A DNA stretch of 47,200 bases, taken from Cryobacterium sp. Lineage in GTDB: Bacteria > Actinomycetota > Actinomycetes > Actinomycetales > Microbacteriaceae. The translations under genes and the position numbers were made by a program. Below, one piece after another: positions 33,228 through 40,892 of this stretch. Location of the stretch: assembly GCF_025463825.1 (NCBI RefSeq), contig NZ_JAODBG010000088.1, positions 1-47,200 of the forward strand, in the 5' to 3' direction. The notes under the pieces were generated by a model, which saw nothing but the letters and a program-made list of their open reading frames with translations, did no database searches and was not told the origin of the DNA. Within the stretch, counting starts at the first letter, position 1, and each line of letters begins with the position of its first letter.

Positions 33228-34327
33228 GCAACGCAACCTACGCCGCCGCCGGAGTCGACACGCACGCGGGGGACCTCGCGGTGTCGCTGATGAAGACCGC
33301 GGTCTCCGCGACCCACGGCCCCGAGGTGCTCGGCGGCTTCGGCGGTTTCGCCGGCCTGTACGACGTCTCGTTCCTCACCACCTTCAAGCGCCCGCTGCTG
33401 GCGACCTCCACGGACGGTGTCGGCACGAAGGTCGCCATCGCTCAGGCGCTCGACAAGCACGACACCATCGGGCAGGACCTGGTGGGCATGGTCGTCGACG
33501 ACATCATCGTCGTCGGCGCGCGGCCGCTGTTCATGACCGACTACATCGCCTGCGGCAAGGTCGTCCCCGAGCGCATCGCGTCGATCGTCGAGGGCATCGC
33601 GAAGGCCTGCGCCGCGACCGGCACCGCGCTCGTCGGCGGCGAGACCGCCGAGCACCCCGGGCTGCTCGGCCCGGATGACTACGACGTGGCCGGTGCGGCC
33701 ACCGGTGTCGTCGAGGCCGACCAGGTCCTTGGTGCCGAGCGCGTGCAATCCGGTGACGTCGTCGTCGCGATGGCGTCTTCCGGCCTGCACTCGAACGGGT
33801 TCTCGCTCGTGCGGCACATCCTGGCCAAGCGCAGCATCGGCTACACCGACACCTCCGACGAACTCGGCGGCGTCGTGGGCGAGGCGCTCCTGGAGCCCAC
33901 CCGCCTGTACACCGGGCCGCTGCTCAGTGTGCTCGCCGACCCGGAACTTGCGGGGGTCGTGCACTCGCTCAGCCACGTCACCGGCGGCGGCATCGCCGCC
34001 AACCTGGCCCGCGTGCTGCCCGTCGGCAGCTGGGTCGAGGTCGACCGGTCCACCTGGTCGCCCGCGCCGGTGTTCCGGGTGCTCGGCGACATGGCCGGCA
34101 GCACCCTCGAAAGCGCCGAGGGCACCTGGAACCTCGGCGTGGGCATGTTCGCCGTAGTCGCGGCCAACGCCGCATCATCCGTCATCGCCCGGCTGAAATC
34201 TGAGGGGATCCCCTCCTGGGTCGCCGGCCGCGTCTCCATGGTCGATCACGACCTCGCCGGCTTCGAGCAGGGTGCCAAGGGCGTCAACGGCGGGGCCGTG
34301 CGCCTCGTCGGCGCCTACGCCGCCTGA
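33224..34327 (+). CDS. purM: Phosphoribosylformylglycinamidine cyclo-ligase
   Basis: The 367-residue AIR synthetase has YAAAGVDTHAGDLAVSLMK, LLATSTDGVGTKVAIAQALDKHDTIGQDLVGMVVDDI, ALVGGETAEHPG, VAMASSGLHSNGFSLVR, and HVTGGGIAANLARVLP. It closes the FGAM ring using ATP. The ATG overlaps the purF stop (ATGA), so translation is coupled. Two hairpins (34350-34408 and 34489-34519) follow before the convergent DUF3073 gene. Confidence 0.97.
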   Translation: MSNATYAAAGVDTHAGDLAVSLMKTAVSATHGPEVLGGFGGFAGLYDVSFLTTFKRPLLATSTDGVGTKVAIAQALDKHDTIGQDLVGMVVDDIIVVGARPLFMTDYIACGKVVPERIASIVEGIAKACAATGTALVGGETAEHPGLLGPDDYDVAGAATGVVEADQVLGAERVQSGDVVVAMASSGLHSNGFSLVRHILAKRSIGYTDTSDELGGVVGEALLEPTRLYTGPLLSVLADPELAGVVHSLSHVTGGGIAANLARVLPVGSWVEVDRSTWSPAPVFRVLGDMAGSTLESAEGTWNLGVGMFAVVAANAASSVIARLKSEGIPSWVAGRVSMVDHDLAGFEQGAKGVNGGAVRLVGAYAA

Positions 34328-34349
34328 TCCCGACCGCTCAGTCCCACCC

Positions 34350-34408
34350 TGACCGGCCCATTTTCGCTCGTGCGGCAGTGCCCGCGACGAGCAAAAGTGG
34401 GCCAGTCA
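34350..34408. terminator. Long imperfect hairpin after purM
   Basis: TGACCGGCCCATTTTCGCTCGT (34350-34371) pairs with 34387-34408 except at three positions, with a 15-base loop. The arms are longer than needed for termination. On the minus strand the left flank of the loop reads CCGCACGAGC, echoing the CGCACGA words next to the other palindromic gaps. Confidence 0.7.
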
Positions 34409-34488
34409 CGTCGGCGCACCTGACGGGAGGGCGGCGTGAGGCTGGCAGTTGGCCGAAGGCACGCTGTACGGCGCGGCCGGAGAAACAC

Positions 34489-34519
34489 AGCTGCCACGGA
34501 ACGACGTTCCGTGGCAGCT
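34489..34519. terminator. 14-bp perfect hairpin between convergent genes
   Basis: AGCTGCCACGGAAC (34489-34502) pairs exactly with 34506-34519 around the loop GAC. It lies 26 bases before the DUF3073 stop codon on the minus strand and after purM on the plus strand, so it can end both transcripts. Confidence 0.8.
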
Positions 34520-34544
34520 CGGACCGCACCGGTCGAGCGAACAG

Positions 34545-34784
34545 CTACGCGCGCTTCTTCTCGTCTTCGGGTGCGTAGCGGTCAATGTACTCGTCAGGCT
34601 CGTCGGCCGTGACCTTGCTCGCCTCGTACTCCGGCCACTTGGCCAGGTCCTCGTCTAGTTGCGGGTCGGTCGCCGGATGCCCGGTGAGCTCGCGTTCGAG
34701 CGCGTTGTAGTTGGTGTCCGGGCTGAAGTACTTCAGCTCGCGGGCAACCTTGGTGTGCTTTGCTTTTTGACGGCCGCGCCCCAT
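34545..34784 (-). CDS. DUF3073 family protein
   Basis: The 79-residue protein begins MGRGRQKAKHTKVARELKYFSPDTNYNALERELTG, the invariant opening of DUF3073, and continues with a helical acidic part (DLAKWPEYEASKV...YIDRYAPEDEKKRA). The family is nearly universal in Actinobacteria; its function is unknown. The basic start and acidic end hint at nucleic-acid or ribosome contact, which is speculation. The ATG at 34784 is preceded by a run of AGGGGG. Longer in-frame leaders lack family similarity. Confidence 0.9.
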   Translation of the reverse strand: MGRGRQKAKHTKVARELKYFSPDTNYNALERELTGHPATDPQLDEDLAKWPEYEASKVTADEPDEYIDRYAPEDEKKRA

Positions 34785-34932
34785 GCGTGACCCCCTAACG
34801 ATGCCAGGCCGGGTGAGCCATGAGTCACCCGGGAGTTGCCGAACAGAATAGTGAAATCTAACCGCTAGTTTAGCATGATGGGCCTGACGCCCCGATGACG
34901 CGGATGGCGCCGAGAACAACGGATGAGGTTGC

Positions 34933-36018
34933 GTGGTGGACGGCAGGGCTGTTCCGGTGGTGATCATCGGGTCCGGGCAGGCCGGATTGTCCGTCGCGTA
35001 CCACCTGGGCCGGTTCGGCCTCGCGTCGGGCCGCGACTTCGTCATCTTCGACCGGGGCGCGGACGCCGGCGGCGCGTGGCAGCACCGCTGGGAGTCGCTG
35101 CGCCTCGGGGAGGCCCATCGGGTCAACGACCTGCCCGGGCTCGCCGAGCTGGGCCTGAGCTTTGAATCCGCCGACCGGAGCCGCCCCGCGCGCGACGTCG
35201 TCACCGAGTACTACCGGCGTTTCGAGGAGCACTTCGACCTTAGGGTGGTGCGGCCGATCACGGTGGCGTCCGTGTTCGACCGCGGCGCCGACCTCGTCGT
35301 CCGCACCGAGTCGGCCGAGCACGGCCAGCGGGAGACCGTCACCCGGCTGCTGGTGAACGCCACCGGCACCTGGGGTGCCCCGTTCGTGCCGTACTACCCC
35401 GGCGCCGGGTCCTTCACCGGGCGCCAACTGCACACCAGCGGGTACCGGGATGCCGCGGAGTTCGCCGGCCGGCGGGTGGTCGTGGTCGGCGGTGGCACCT
35501 CCGCCATCGGCTTCCTACTCGAGCTGGACGGCATCGCGGCGAGCCTCACCTGGGCGGCCCGGCGCCCGATCGAGTGGGTGCACACCGAGCGCCTCGACCC
35601 GGAGGGTGCCCTGGCCGCCGTGGCGATGCAGGATGACGCCGCCCGCGCCGGCCGGGCGCTGCCGAGCATCGTCAGCGGCACGGGCGTACCGGTGAGCCGG
35701 CGCATCCAGGCCGGCATCGACCGGGGCCTGCTGGTGGCCCGGCCCATGTTCACCGCCGTCGAACCGACCGGCGTGCGATGGTCGGACGGCTCGACTACCT
35801 CGGCCGACACGATTATCTGGGCCACCGGTTTCCGGCCGGAACTGCGGCACCTGGCGCCGCTGGGGCTCCGCGACCGGTCGGGCGGGCTCATCGTCGGTTC
35901 CGGATCGTCCTGGACCGACCCGCGCATCTTCCTGGCCGGCTACGGCCCGCAGGCCAGCACGATCGGAGCCCGCCGCGCCGGCCGGGTGATCGCCCGGCAG
36001 GTCATGGCGCTGCTCTGA
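34933..36018 (+). CDS. Flavin-dependent monooxygenase-like oxidoreductase (CzcO family)
   Basis: The 361-residue protein has an FAD-binding Rossmann motif (VVIIGSGQAGLSVAYHLGR), a second dinucleotide motif (RRVVVVGGGTSAIGFLLEL, about residue 178) for NADPH, and the ATGF element (IIWATGFRPELRHL). GGAWQHRWESLRL follows the FAD motif as in CzcO/YhhW-type proteins. The flavin monooxygenase fingerprint FxGxxxHxxxY is only partly matched (FTGRQLHTSGY). It may oxidise small S- or N-compounds or act as a reductase. The start is a GTG at 34933, with GAGG about six bases upstream. Confidence 0.83.
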   Translation: MVDGRAVPVVIIGSGQAGLSVAYHLGRFGLASGRDFVIFDRGADAGGAWQHRWESLRLGEAHRVNDLPGLAELGLSFESADRSRPARDVVTEYYRRFEEHFDLRVVRPITVASVFDRGADLVVRTESAEHGQRETVTRLLVNATGTWGAPFVPYYPGAGSFTGRQLHTSGYRDAAEFAGRRVVVVGGGTSAIGFLLELDGIAASLTWAARRPIEWVHTERLDPEGALAAVAMQDDAARAGRALPSIVSGTGVPVSRRIQAGIDRGLLVARPMFTAVEPTGVRWSDGSTTSADTIIWATGFRPELRHLAPLGLRDRSGGLIVGSGSSWTDPRIFLAGYGPQASTIGARRAGRVIARQVMALL

Positions 36019-36055
36019 CCTGCCGTTTCCTGAGGGCGGGGTTGGTGCGGGCCGG

Positions 36056-38212
36056 CTACTTGCGCTTTCGTCTCTTGGCACTGCCGGGCCGGGCACGCGG
36101 CTTCGGCGGCGGGCTGGCCGGGCTGGACTTCGGGCCGGCCGCCTCCGCCGTCGCGACAGTGACACTGGTGGTGTCCAGGGTCGCCGGCGCGAGGGGCTTG
36201 CGCGGGATCGGGTGCGACCGGACCGGCTCGCCACGACGCTCCTGGCCGGGGATCGGCCGGGACCGGCGCCCGTAGATGAGCTCGGACGAGTCCAACAGCC
36301 AGGGCACCAGGGCGATGGTCACGCCGTGCACGAGCATCAGCTTCTGGCGCAGTCGCCGGGCCTTATGGTTGTGCAGCAACGACTCCCACCAGTGCCCGAC
36401 GATATAGATCGGCGTGTACACGGTGACGACCTCTGACCCGAAGACCTCGCGGCGGTCCTTGATGTAGCAGATCAGCGGCCAGCTGATATCCCGGTACGGC
36501 GAGGCCACGATGTTCAGTGGCACCTGGATGTTCTGTTTGGCCCAGTCGATGATGAGGTTCTCGGTCTCCTCCTCGTCGATCGACACGTGCACGGCCTCGA
36601 GGCTCACGTGCCGGGCGGCGATGGCGTAGTCCAGCGCCTTGAGCACCGGCTTTTGCATCTTGCCCACGAGCACGATGGCGTGGTCGCCCTGCGAGCCGAA
36701 GGTCGTGATCGGGTCGACCTCGACCTCCTTGGCCACGTCGCGGTAGTAGCGGTTCACGCCGAGCATCAGCATGAACAGGATCGGCATCATCAGGAACACC
36801 AGCCAGGCGCCGTGGGTAAACTTCGTGATCGTCACCACGATCAGCACAACCCCGGTGAGCAGGGCGCCAAAACCGTTGATCGACAGGCTCCGGATGATCG
36901 ACCCGCGGTTGGGTTGATCGGTCTTCAGCAGGGTGAGCCAGTGCTTCACCATGCCGGTCTGCCCGATCGTGAACGACACGAACACACCGATGATGTAGAG
37001 CTGGATCAGCACGGTCAGGTTCGCCTGGTAGACCACGATGATCAGGATGGCGGCCAGCGCGAGCAGCACCACACCGTTCGAGTAGATCAGGCGGTCGCCG
37101 CGGGTGCTCAGCGACTTCGGGGCGTAGGAGTCGCGGGCCAGCACGCTGCCGAGCAGCGGGAAGCCGTTGAACGCGGTGTTCGCGGCCAGCAACAGCACCA
37201 TCGCGGTGGCGCCCTGGAGGATGAAGAACATCAGCGAGTTGTTGCCGAAGGTGGCCGCGGCGATCTGGGCGATCAGGCTGCGCTGGGGCTGGGTTTCACA
37301 CTCCGCCCAGCCGATCAGGTCACAGGGATTCTCGGCGTAGTGCACCTTCGCGATCAGAGCCAGTGCGACCAGGCCCACGAACAGCACGATCGCGATGCCG
37401 CCCATGAGGGTCAGGGTGATCTGGGCGTTCCTGATCTTGGGGCGCTGGAAAGCGGGCACGCCGTTGGCGATGGCCTCCACGCCGGTCAGGGCGCTGCAGC
37501 CGCTGGCGAAGGAGCGCAACAGCAGCAGGATGAACGCGGTCTGGGCGAGGTTGTGGGCGTGTACCTCGAACCCGGCCGATTCGGCCACGGGTGCGTCGCC
37601 GAGAATCACGCGGCCGAGGCCGACGACGATCATCAGCAGCACGCTGCCGATGAAGAGGTAGGTGGGCAGCGCGAAGGCCTTGCTGGACTCGGCCACCCCG
37701 CGCAGGTTCACGGCGGCCAGGCCGATCACGAACACGACGGCCATTTCCACGCGCAGCGGCGCCAGGCCCGGCAGCGCCGAGATGATGTTGTCCACGCCGC
37801 TGGACACCGAGACCACCACGGTCATCACGTAGTCGACGAGCAAGGCGGATGCGACGACGAGGCCGGCCTTCTCGCCGAGATTCTTGGAGGCGACCTCGTA
37901 GTCGCCGCCGCCGTTCGGGTAGGCCTTGATGAGCTGGCGGTACGAGGCCACCACGACCACCAGGAGCAGCACAACGACGGCGGCCACCCAGGGGGCGAAG
38001 CTGAGGAAGGCGAGTCCGCCCAGGGTCAGGATCATGAGCAGTTCCTGCGGGGCGTAGGCCACGCTGGAGAGCGGGTCACTGGCGAAAATCGGAAGAGCAA
38101 GGTGCTTGGGAAGCAACTGCCCGTCCAGGTGTTCGCTGGCAAGCGGTTCGCCGATTATCCACCGTTTAGGTGATCGACCTTCAGGTGCTGGGGGGTTCCC
38201 CTCTGATGTCAC
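36056..38212 (-). CDS. KimA-like APC-family potassium permease
   Basis: The protein of about 718 residues has twelve membrane segments and a cytosolic C-terminal domain, the layout of KimA/YdaO K+/H+ symporters. Family marks include LALPIFASDPLSSVAYAPQELLMIL, AYPNGGGDYEVASKNLG, SFASGCSALTGVEAIANGVPAFQ, and the USP-like DHAIVLVGKMQKPVLKALDYAIA. A lysine/arginine-rich tail (KPRARPGSAKRRKRK) ends it. I chose the GTG at 38212: TTGACT (38243-38248) and TAGTGT (38221-38226), 16 bp apart, form a promoter whose transcript would begin almost at that codon. The TTG at 38248 is the -35 itself. No c-di-AMP riboswitch fits in the 99-bp gap to the PadR gene. Confidence 0.88.
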   Translation of the reverse strand: MTSEGNPPAPEGRSPKRWIIGEPLASEHLDGQLLPKHLALPIFASDPLSSVAYAPQELLMILTLGGLAFLSFAPWVAAVVVLLLVVVVASYRQLIKAYPNGGGDYEVASKNLGEKAGLVVASALLVDYVMTVVVSVSSGVDNIISALPGLAPLRVEMAVVFVIGLAAVNLRGVAESSKAFALPTYLFIGSVLLMIVVGLGRVILGDAPVAESAGFEVHAHNLAQTAFILLLLRSFASGCSALTGVEAIANGVPAFQRPKIRNAQITLTLMGGIAIVLFVGLVALALIAKVHYAENPCDLIGWAECETQPQRSLIAQIAAATFGNNSLMFFILQGATAMVLLLAANTAFNGFPLLGSVLARDSYAPKSLSTRGDRLIYSNGVVLLALAAILIIVVYQANLTVLIQLYIIGVFVSFTIGQTGMVKHWLTLLKTDQPNRGSIIRSLSINGFGALLTGVVLIVVTITKFTHGAWLVFLMMPILFMLMLGVNRYYRDVAKEVEVDPITTFGSQGDHAIVLVGKMQKPVLKALDYAIAARHVSLEAVHVSIDEEETENLIIDWAKQNIQVPLNIVASPYRDISWPLICYIKDRREVFGSEVVTVYTPIYIVGHWWESLLHNHKARRLRQKLMLVHGVTIALVPWLLDSSELIYGRRSRPIPGQERRGEPVRSHPIPRKPLAPATLDTTSVTVATAEAAGPKSSPASPPPKPRARPGSAKRRKRK

Positions 38213-38220
38213 GAGGGACG

Positions 38221-38248
38221 ACACTACTCCGATGCCCCCCACAGTCAA
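38221..38248 (-). promoter_or_regulatory. Promoter giving a leaderless permease transcript
   Basis: The minus strand carries TTGACT (38248-38243), a 16-bp spacer and TAGTGT (38226-38221). The expected start point is close to 38214, two or three bases from the GTG at 38212. A small hairpin (ATTCCCA/TGGGAAT, 38261-38282) lies upstream and may end the PadR transcript. Confidence 0.55.
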
Positions 38249-38347
38249 GTTGTCGGATGATTCCCAGCTTCAGATGGGAATACTCTCAGACGACCGCGCG
38301 GCACCCAGCCGCCCCCGGCGAGGACGGCTGGGCGGAGGCGGCGGCTA

Positions 38348-38950
38348 CTACGCGAGCGATGCCAGGATGCTGGCGCGCACCGCATCCAGCTGGCGCCGCA
38401 GTTCCGGCACGGTGTCTTCGGGCAACGAGGCGCGGTAGGCCTGCTTGCGCAGATCGGCCCGCAGCTGCTGCCGGAACTCGTTGAGCACCATATCAGCCTC
38501 GCGCAGCGACCGGTTGGAGTCGGCGGCGGGCTTGGGCTCCGCATGGGTCTTGCCCATGTCGGGGACGGCCTGCCTGGCGGCGGACGCGAGGTCGGCGCGC
38601 AGGCTCTTCATCGCCTCGGTCACCCCGGTGCGCACCTGGTCGGCCAGTCGGCGCACCGAGTCGGTGAGCTCGGACTCGATGTCGCGCAGGTCATCGGCGC
38701 GAGCAGCCAGTTCAGCACGGCCCGCGTCGGTGATTTCGTAGACCGTCTTGCGTTCGCCCGCGGTCTTGCTGACCAGGCCTTCTTCTTCGAGCTTTGCGAG
38801 GCGGGGGTAAATCGTGCCGGCGCTGGGGCTGTAGGTGCCGCCGAAGCGCTCGCTGAGGGCCTGGATCAACTCGTAGCCGTGCCGGGGACGCTCGGCCAGG
38901 AGGCTGAGCAGGTACAGGCGGAGGCTGCCGTGGGAGAAGGTCGGGGTCAT
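38348..38950 (-). CDS. PadR-family transcriptional regulator
   Basis: The 200-residue protein has the PadR winged helix (LYLLSLLAERPRHGYELIQALSERFGGTYSPSAGTIYPRLAKLEEEGLV, then the wing GERKTVYEITDAGRAEL). A long helical C-terminal region (about 85-200) provides the dimer part, with a coiled-coil-like LRDIESELTDSVRRLADQVR. Its ATG overlaps the stop of the toastrack gene (ATGA). The two share the promoter at 39855-39883 and its dyads, so autorepression is likely. PadR proteins often respond to membrane or phenolic stress; the signal here is unknown. Confidence 0.88.
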   Translation of the reverse strand: MTPTFSHGSLRLYLLSLLAERPRHGYELIQALSERFGGTYSPSAGTIYPRLAKLEEEGLVSKTAGERKTVYEITDAGRAELAARADDLRDIESELTDSVRRLADQVRTGVTEAMKSLRADLASAARQAVPDMGKTHAEPKPAADSNRSLREADMVLNEFRQQLRADLRKQAYRASLPEDTVPELRRQLDAVRASILASLA

Positions 38951-39825
38951 GAGTCGACCTCGCCGCCCGGATATCCCTCGGCGGTGTCGGCGCCGGTACT
39001 GGTCGCGTCGCTCACCGTGTCGGGTGCCCGGCGCACCACGGAGATGTTGCCGGAGACCGACTTGGCCCGAAGGTCGAGCCAGGCGCCGCTGAGTTCTCCG
39101 GTGGTGCCCTCGTATCCCTTGCCGAGCGTGCCGCGGATGGTCTGGTTGTCCAGCTGCAGCGTTCCCGAGACGGTGTTCAACCGGTAGCGGGTGGCCACGT
39201 CGGAGCCCAGGCGAACGGTCAGCGCGCCGCTGACCAGATTCGTCGAGATCTCGTCGGGGGTGCCGTCGATGTCCAGGAATACCGCGCTGGTCACGCCGTC
39301 GGCGCTGAACTTGCCGATCGTGCCGCTCGCGGTGAGGTCGCCGGACACCGTGTGCGCGGTGATGTTGCCGGTGTGGTTCCGCACCGAGATCTCGCCGTTG
39401 ACGGCGTTGAGTTCCAGGTCACCGAGGACATCGTCGATGACGAGGTCACCGGAGACCGTGCTGAGCTTGGCGTCGCTGCGGAGGCCCGTGATGAGGGCAT
39501 CCGCGGTGATCACACCGAACTTCAGGAGGACGTCGCGCGGAACGGTCACGCTGACCTCCGACTTGGCGCTGCCGCGGAAGGATGCGAACACGTCGATGAA
39601 GTTGTCCCAGCGCAGCTGGGGGTGGTCGATCTCGAGTGCGTCGTCGACGATCGCGACCTTGAGGTCGAGCCCGGAGACACTGTGCACCTCGATGCGGGCA
39701 CCTGGTTCGTCGCTGCCGATGATGTCGACTTTTCCCCCGATCAGGCTCACCTTGAGGGTGCGCACCAGCTCAATGTCGATGATCTTGGACTGACCCGGGG
39801 CGACCAGCCATTTTTCCTGCGTCAT
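38947..39825 (-). CDS. DUF4097 (toastrack) beta-sheet repeat protein
   Basis: The 292-residue protein is rich in repeated short beta units: ITADALITGLRSDAKLSTVSGDLVIDD, ELNAVNGEISVRNHTGNITAHTVSGDLTASGTIG, NTVSGTLQLDN and LRAKSVSGNISVV. The TVSGD/TVSGN word recurs about every 20 residues, the hallmark of toastrack/DUF4097 domains. No signal peptide or membrane helix is present, so it should be cytosolic. AAGGAG sits seven bases before the ATG at 39825. It is coupled to a PadR gene, as DUF4097 genes often are to PadR or anti-sigma-like partners. A role in envelope-stress sensing is inference. Confidence 0.87.
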   Translation of the reverse strand: MTQEKWLVAPGQSKIIDIELVRTLKVSLIGGKVDIIGSDEPGARIEVHSVSGLDLKVAIVDDALEIDHPQLRWDNFIDVFASFRGSAKSEVSVTVPRDVLLKFGVITADALITGLRSDAKLSTVSGDLVIDDVLGDLELNAVNGEISVRNHTGNITAHTVSGDLTASGTIGKFSADGVTSAVFLDIDGTPDEISTNLVSGALTVRLGSDVATRYRLNTVSGTLQLDNQTIRGTLGKGYEGTTGELSGAWLDLRAKSVSGNISVVRRAPDTVSDATSTGADTAEGYPGGEVDS

Positions 39826-39838
39826 GGTTTTTCTCCTT

Positions 39839-39883
39839 ACGCGATATATCGCGTTCACTAGAACTCAAGCTATATCGCGTCAA
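39839..39883 (-). promoter_or_regulatory. Promoter with two operator-like dyads ahead of the toastrack/padR pair
   Basis: On the minus strand TTGACG (39883-39878), a 17-bp spacer and TAGTGA (39860-39855) make a good promoter. ACGCGATATATCGCGT at 39839-39854 is a perfect 16-bp palindrome covering the start point. A second copy of most of that word (TATATCGCGT, 39871-39880) overlaps the -35. Two equal half-sites flanking the -10 fit binding by a dimeric PadR repressor. Confidence 0.7.
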
Positions 39884-39924
39884 AGGGTCACACAAGGTCT
39901 CTCGGCAAACCCGAAGGTACCCGA

Positions 39925-40764
39925 TCAATACGGGAAGATCGCCAGCCAGTCCCGGTTGTGGGCATGCACCAGCACCAGGAAAACGGCCAGGTCGAAGAGC
40001 AGGTGCACGCACACCACGTAGGTCAGCGACTTCGTGATCGAGAAGGTGTAACCCTGCAACAACGCAAACGGGATCGTCAGCAGCGGGCCCCAGCTGCGGT
40101 AGCCCAGCTCCCAGAGGAACGAGACGAACACCACCATCTGCAGCAGGTTCGCCGTCCAAAACGAAAAATGCCGCCGGAACAGGGCGAAGACCGTACAGAT
40201 GAAGAACAGTTCGTCCCAGATCCCGACGAATCCCACTCCCACGAAGAGCCGCCCGAGTTCGTCGGGGGCGTTGATGGCCGGCCAGTTCAGGTATGCGCCT
40301 GAGCGGATGAAGTAACTGGGCAGGATCAGGTAACCCAGCAGCAGCACGCCCACCAGGTACCAGCGCTCAAGGGTGGTCCATCGTTGACCGGTCCTGATCG
40401 GGAACCACACCTGGCGATCGCCGAAAAACCGCCGCGACAGCAGGTACGGCACGGCGACGGCCGCGCTCAGGACGATCCCCATCAGGGCCATATTCGGGTA
40501 ACTGATGTCAGCCTCGACCGAGATGGTGCTGATGATGACCAGCCCGACCGCGATCAGGAGCAGGTCCCTGAACAGGGCGCGATCCACCAGGAACGCCACC
40601 AGCAGCGCCGCGGCGAGCACCGCATAGCCGGGCAGCGGCAGACGCAGTCCGAACAGGAGCACCGCGGATGCCGACACCAGCGCCGCGGCCAGGAGGCGTG
40701 TCGCCCGCCGTTGCACGACCGCCCCGGGGCTCGCTCTGGCCGTGCCGCCGGTTCCTTGGTCCAT
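39925..40764 (-). CDS. CPBP-like intramembrane protein
   Basis: The 279-residue protein has about eight hydrophobic segments. The CPBP/Abi motif 1 (EExxxR) appears in altered form: FVGIWDELFFICTVFALFRR. A second element with His occurs near the C terminus (TYVVCVHLLFDLAVFLVLVHAH). The first Glu of the usual EE pair is Asp here, so protease activity is uncertain. Such proteins include prenyl-processing proteases and immunity proteins. The start ATG at 40764 is 128 bp from a divergent MerR gene, with the MerR-type promoter between them. The MerR protein could therefore control it. Confidence 0.7.
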   Translation of the reverse strand: MDQGTGGTARASPGAVVQRRATRLLAAALVSASAVLLFGLRLPLPGYAVLAAALLVAFLVDRALFRDLLLIAVGLVIISTISVEADISYPNMALMGIVLSAAVAVPYLLSRRFFGDRQVWFPIRTGQRWTTLERWYLVGVLLLGYLILPSYFIRSGAYLNWPAINAPDELGRLFVGVGFVGIWDELFFICTVFALFRRHFSFWTANLLQMVVFVSFLWELGYRSWGPLLTIPFALLQGYTFSITKSLTYVVCVHLLFDLAVFLVLVHAHNRDWLAIFPY

Positions 40765-40813
40765 GGGGCAATTCTGGTCGATGTCGCCGCCGGCGTAAAT
40801 GGCGTGGCCCTGC

Positions 40814-40844
40814 TTGACGTTGACGCAGCGGCAAGTTCTACGCT
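40814..40844 (+). promoter_or_regulatory. MerR-type promoter with 19-bp spacer
   Basis: TTGACG (40814-40819) and TACGCT (40839-40844) are 19 bp apart, the over-long spacing that MerR regulators correct by twisting DNA. TTGACGC-A-GCGGCAA at 40820-40834 is an inverted repeat (one mismatch) inside the spacer and could be the operator. The site lies about 50 bp upstream of the MerR gene. Confidence 0.65.
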
Positions 40845-40892
40845 GGGTCGTATCGGGCAACCGCCCGCTCGGCACTCAGGAAAGGGGAGGAC

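Noticed and set aside
30408-33236. 942-codon open frame on the minus strand opposite purF
   Set aside because: It runs across the purF, membrane-protein and ribokinase genes; the conserved enzyme motifs lie on the other strand.
36587-38173. 528-codon plus-strand frame opposite the KimA-like gene
   Set aside because: His/Asp/Gln-rich sequence typical of antisense of membrane-protein codons; no start signal.
38249-38347. c-di-AMP (ydaO-type) riboswitch upstream of the KimA-like gene
   Set aside because: The gap is only 99 bp, none of the aptamer's conserved blocks are present, and the promoter sits at the gene start.
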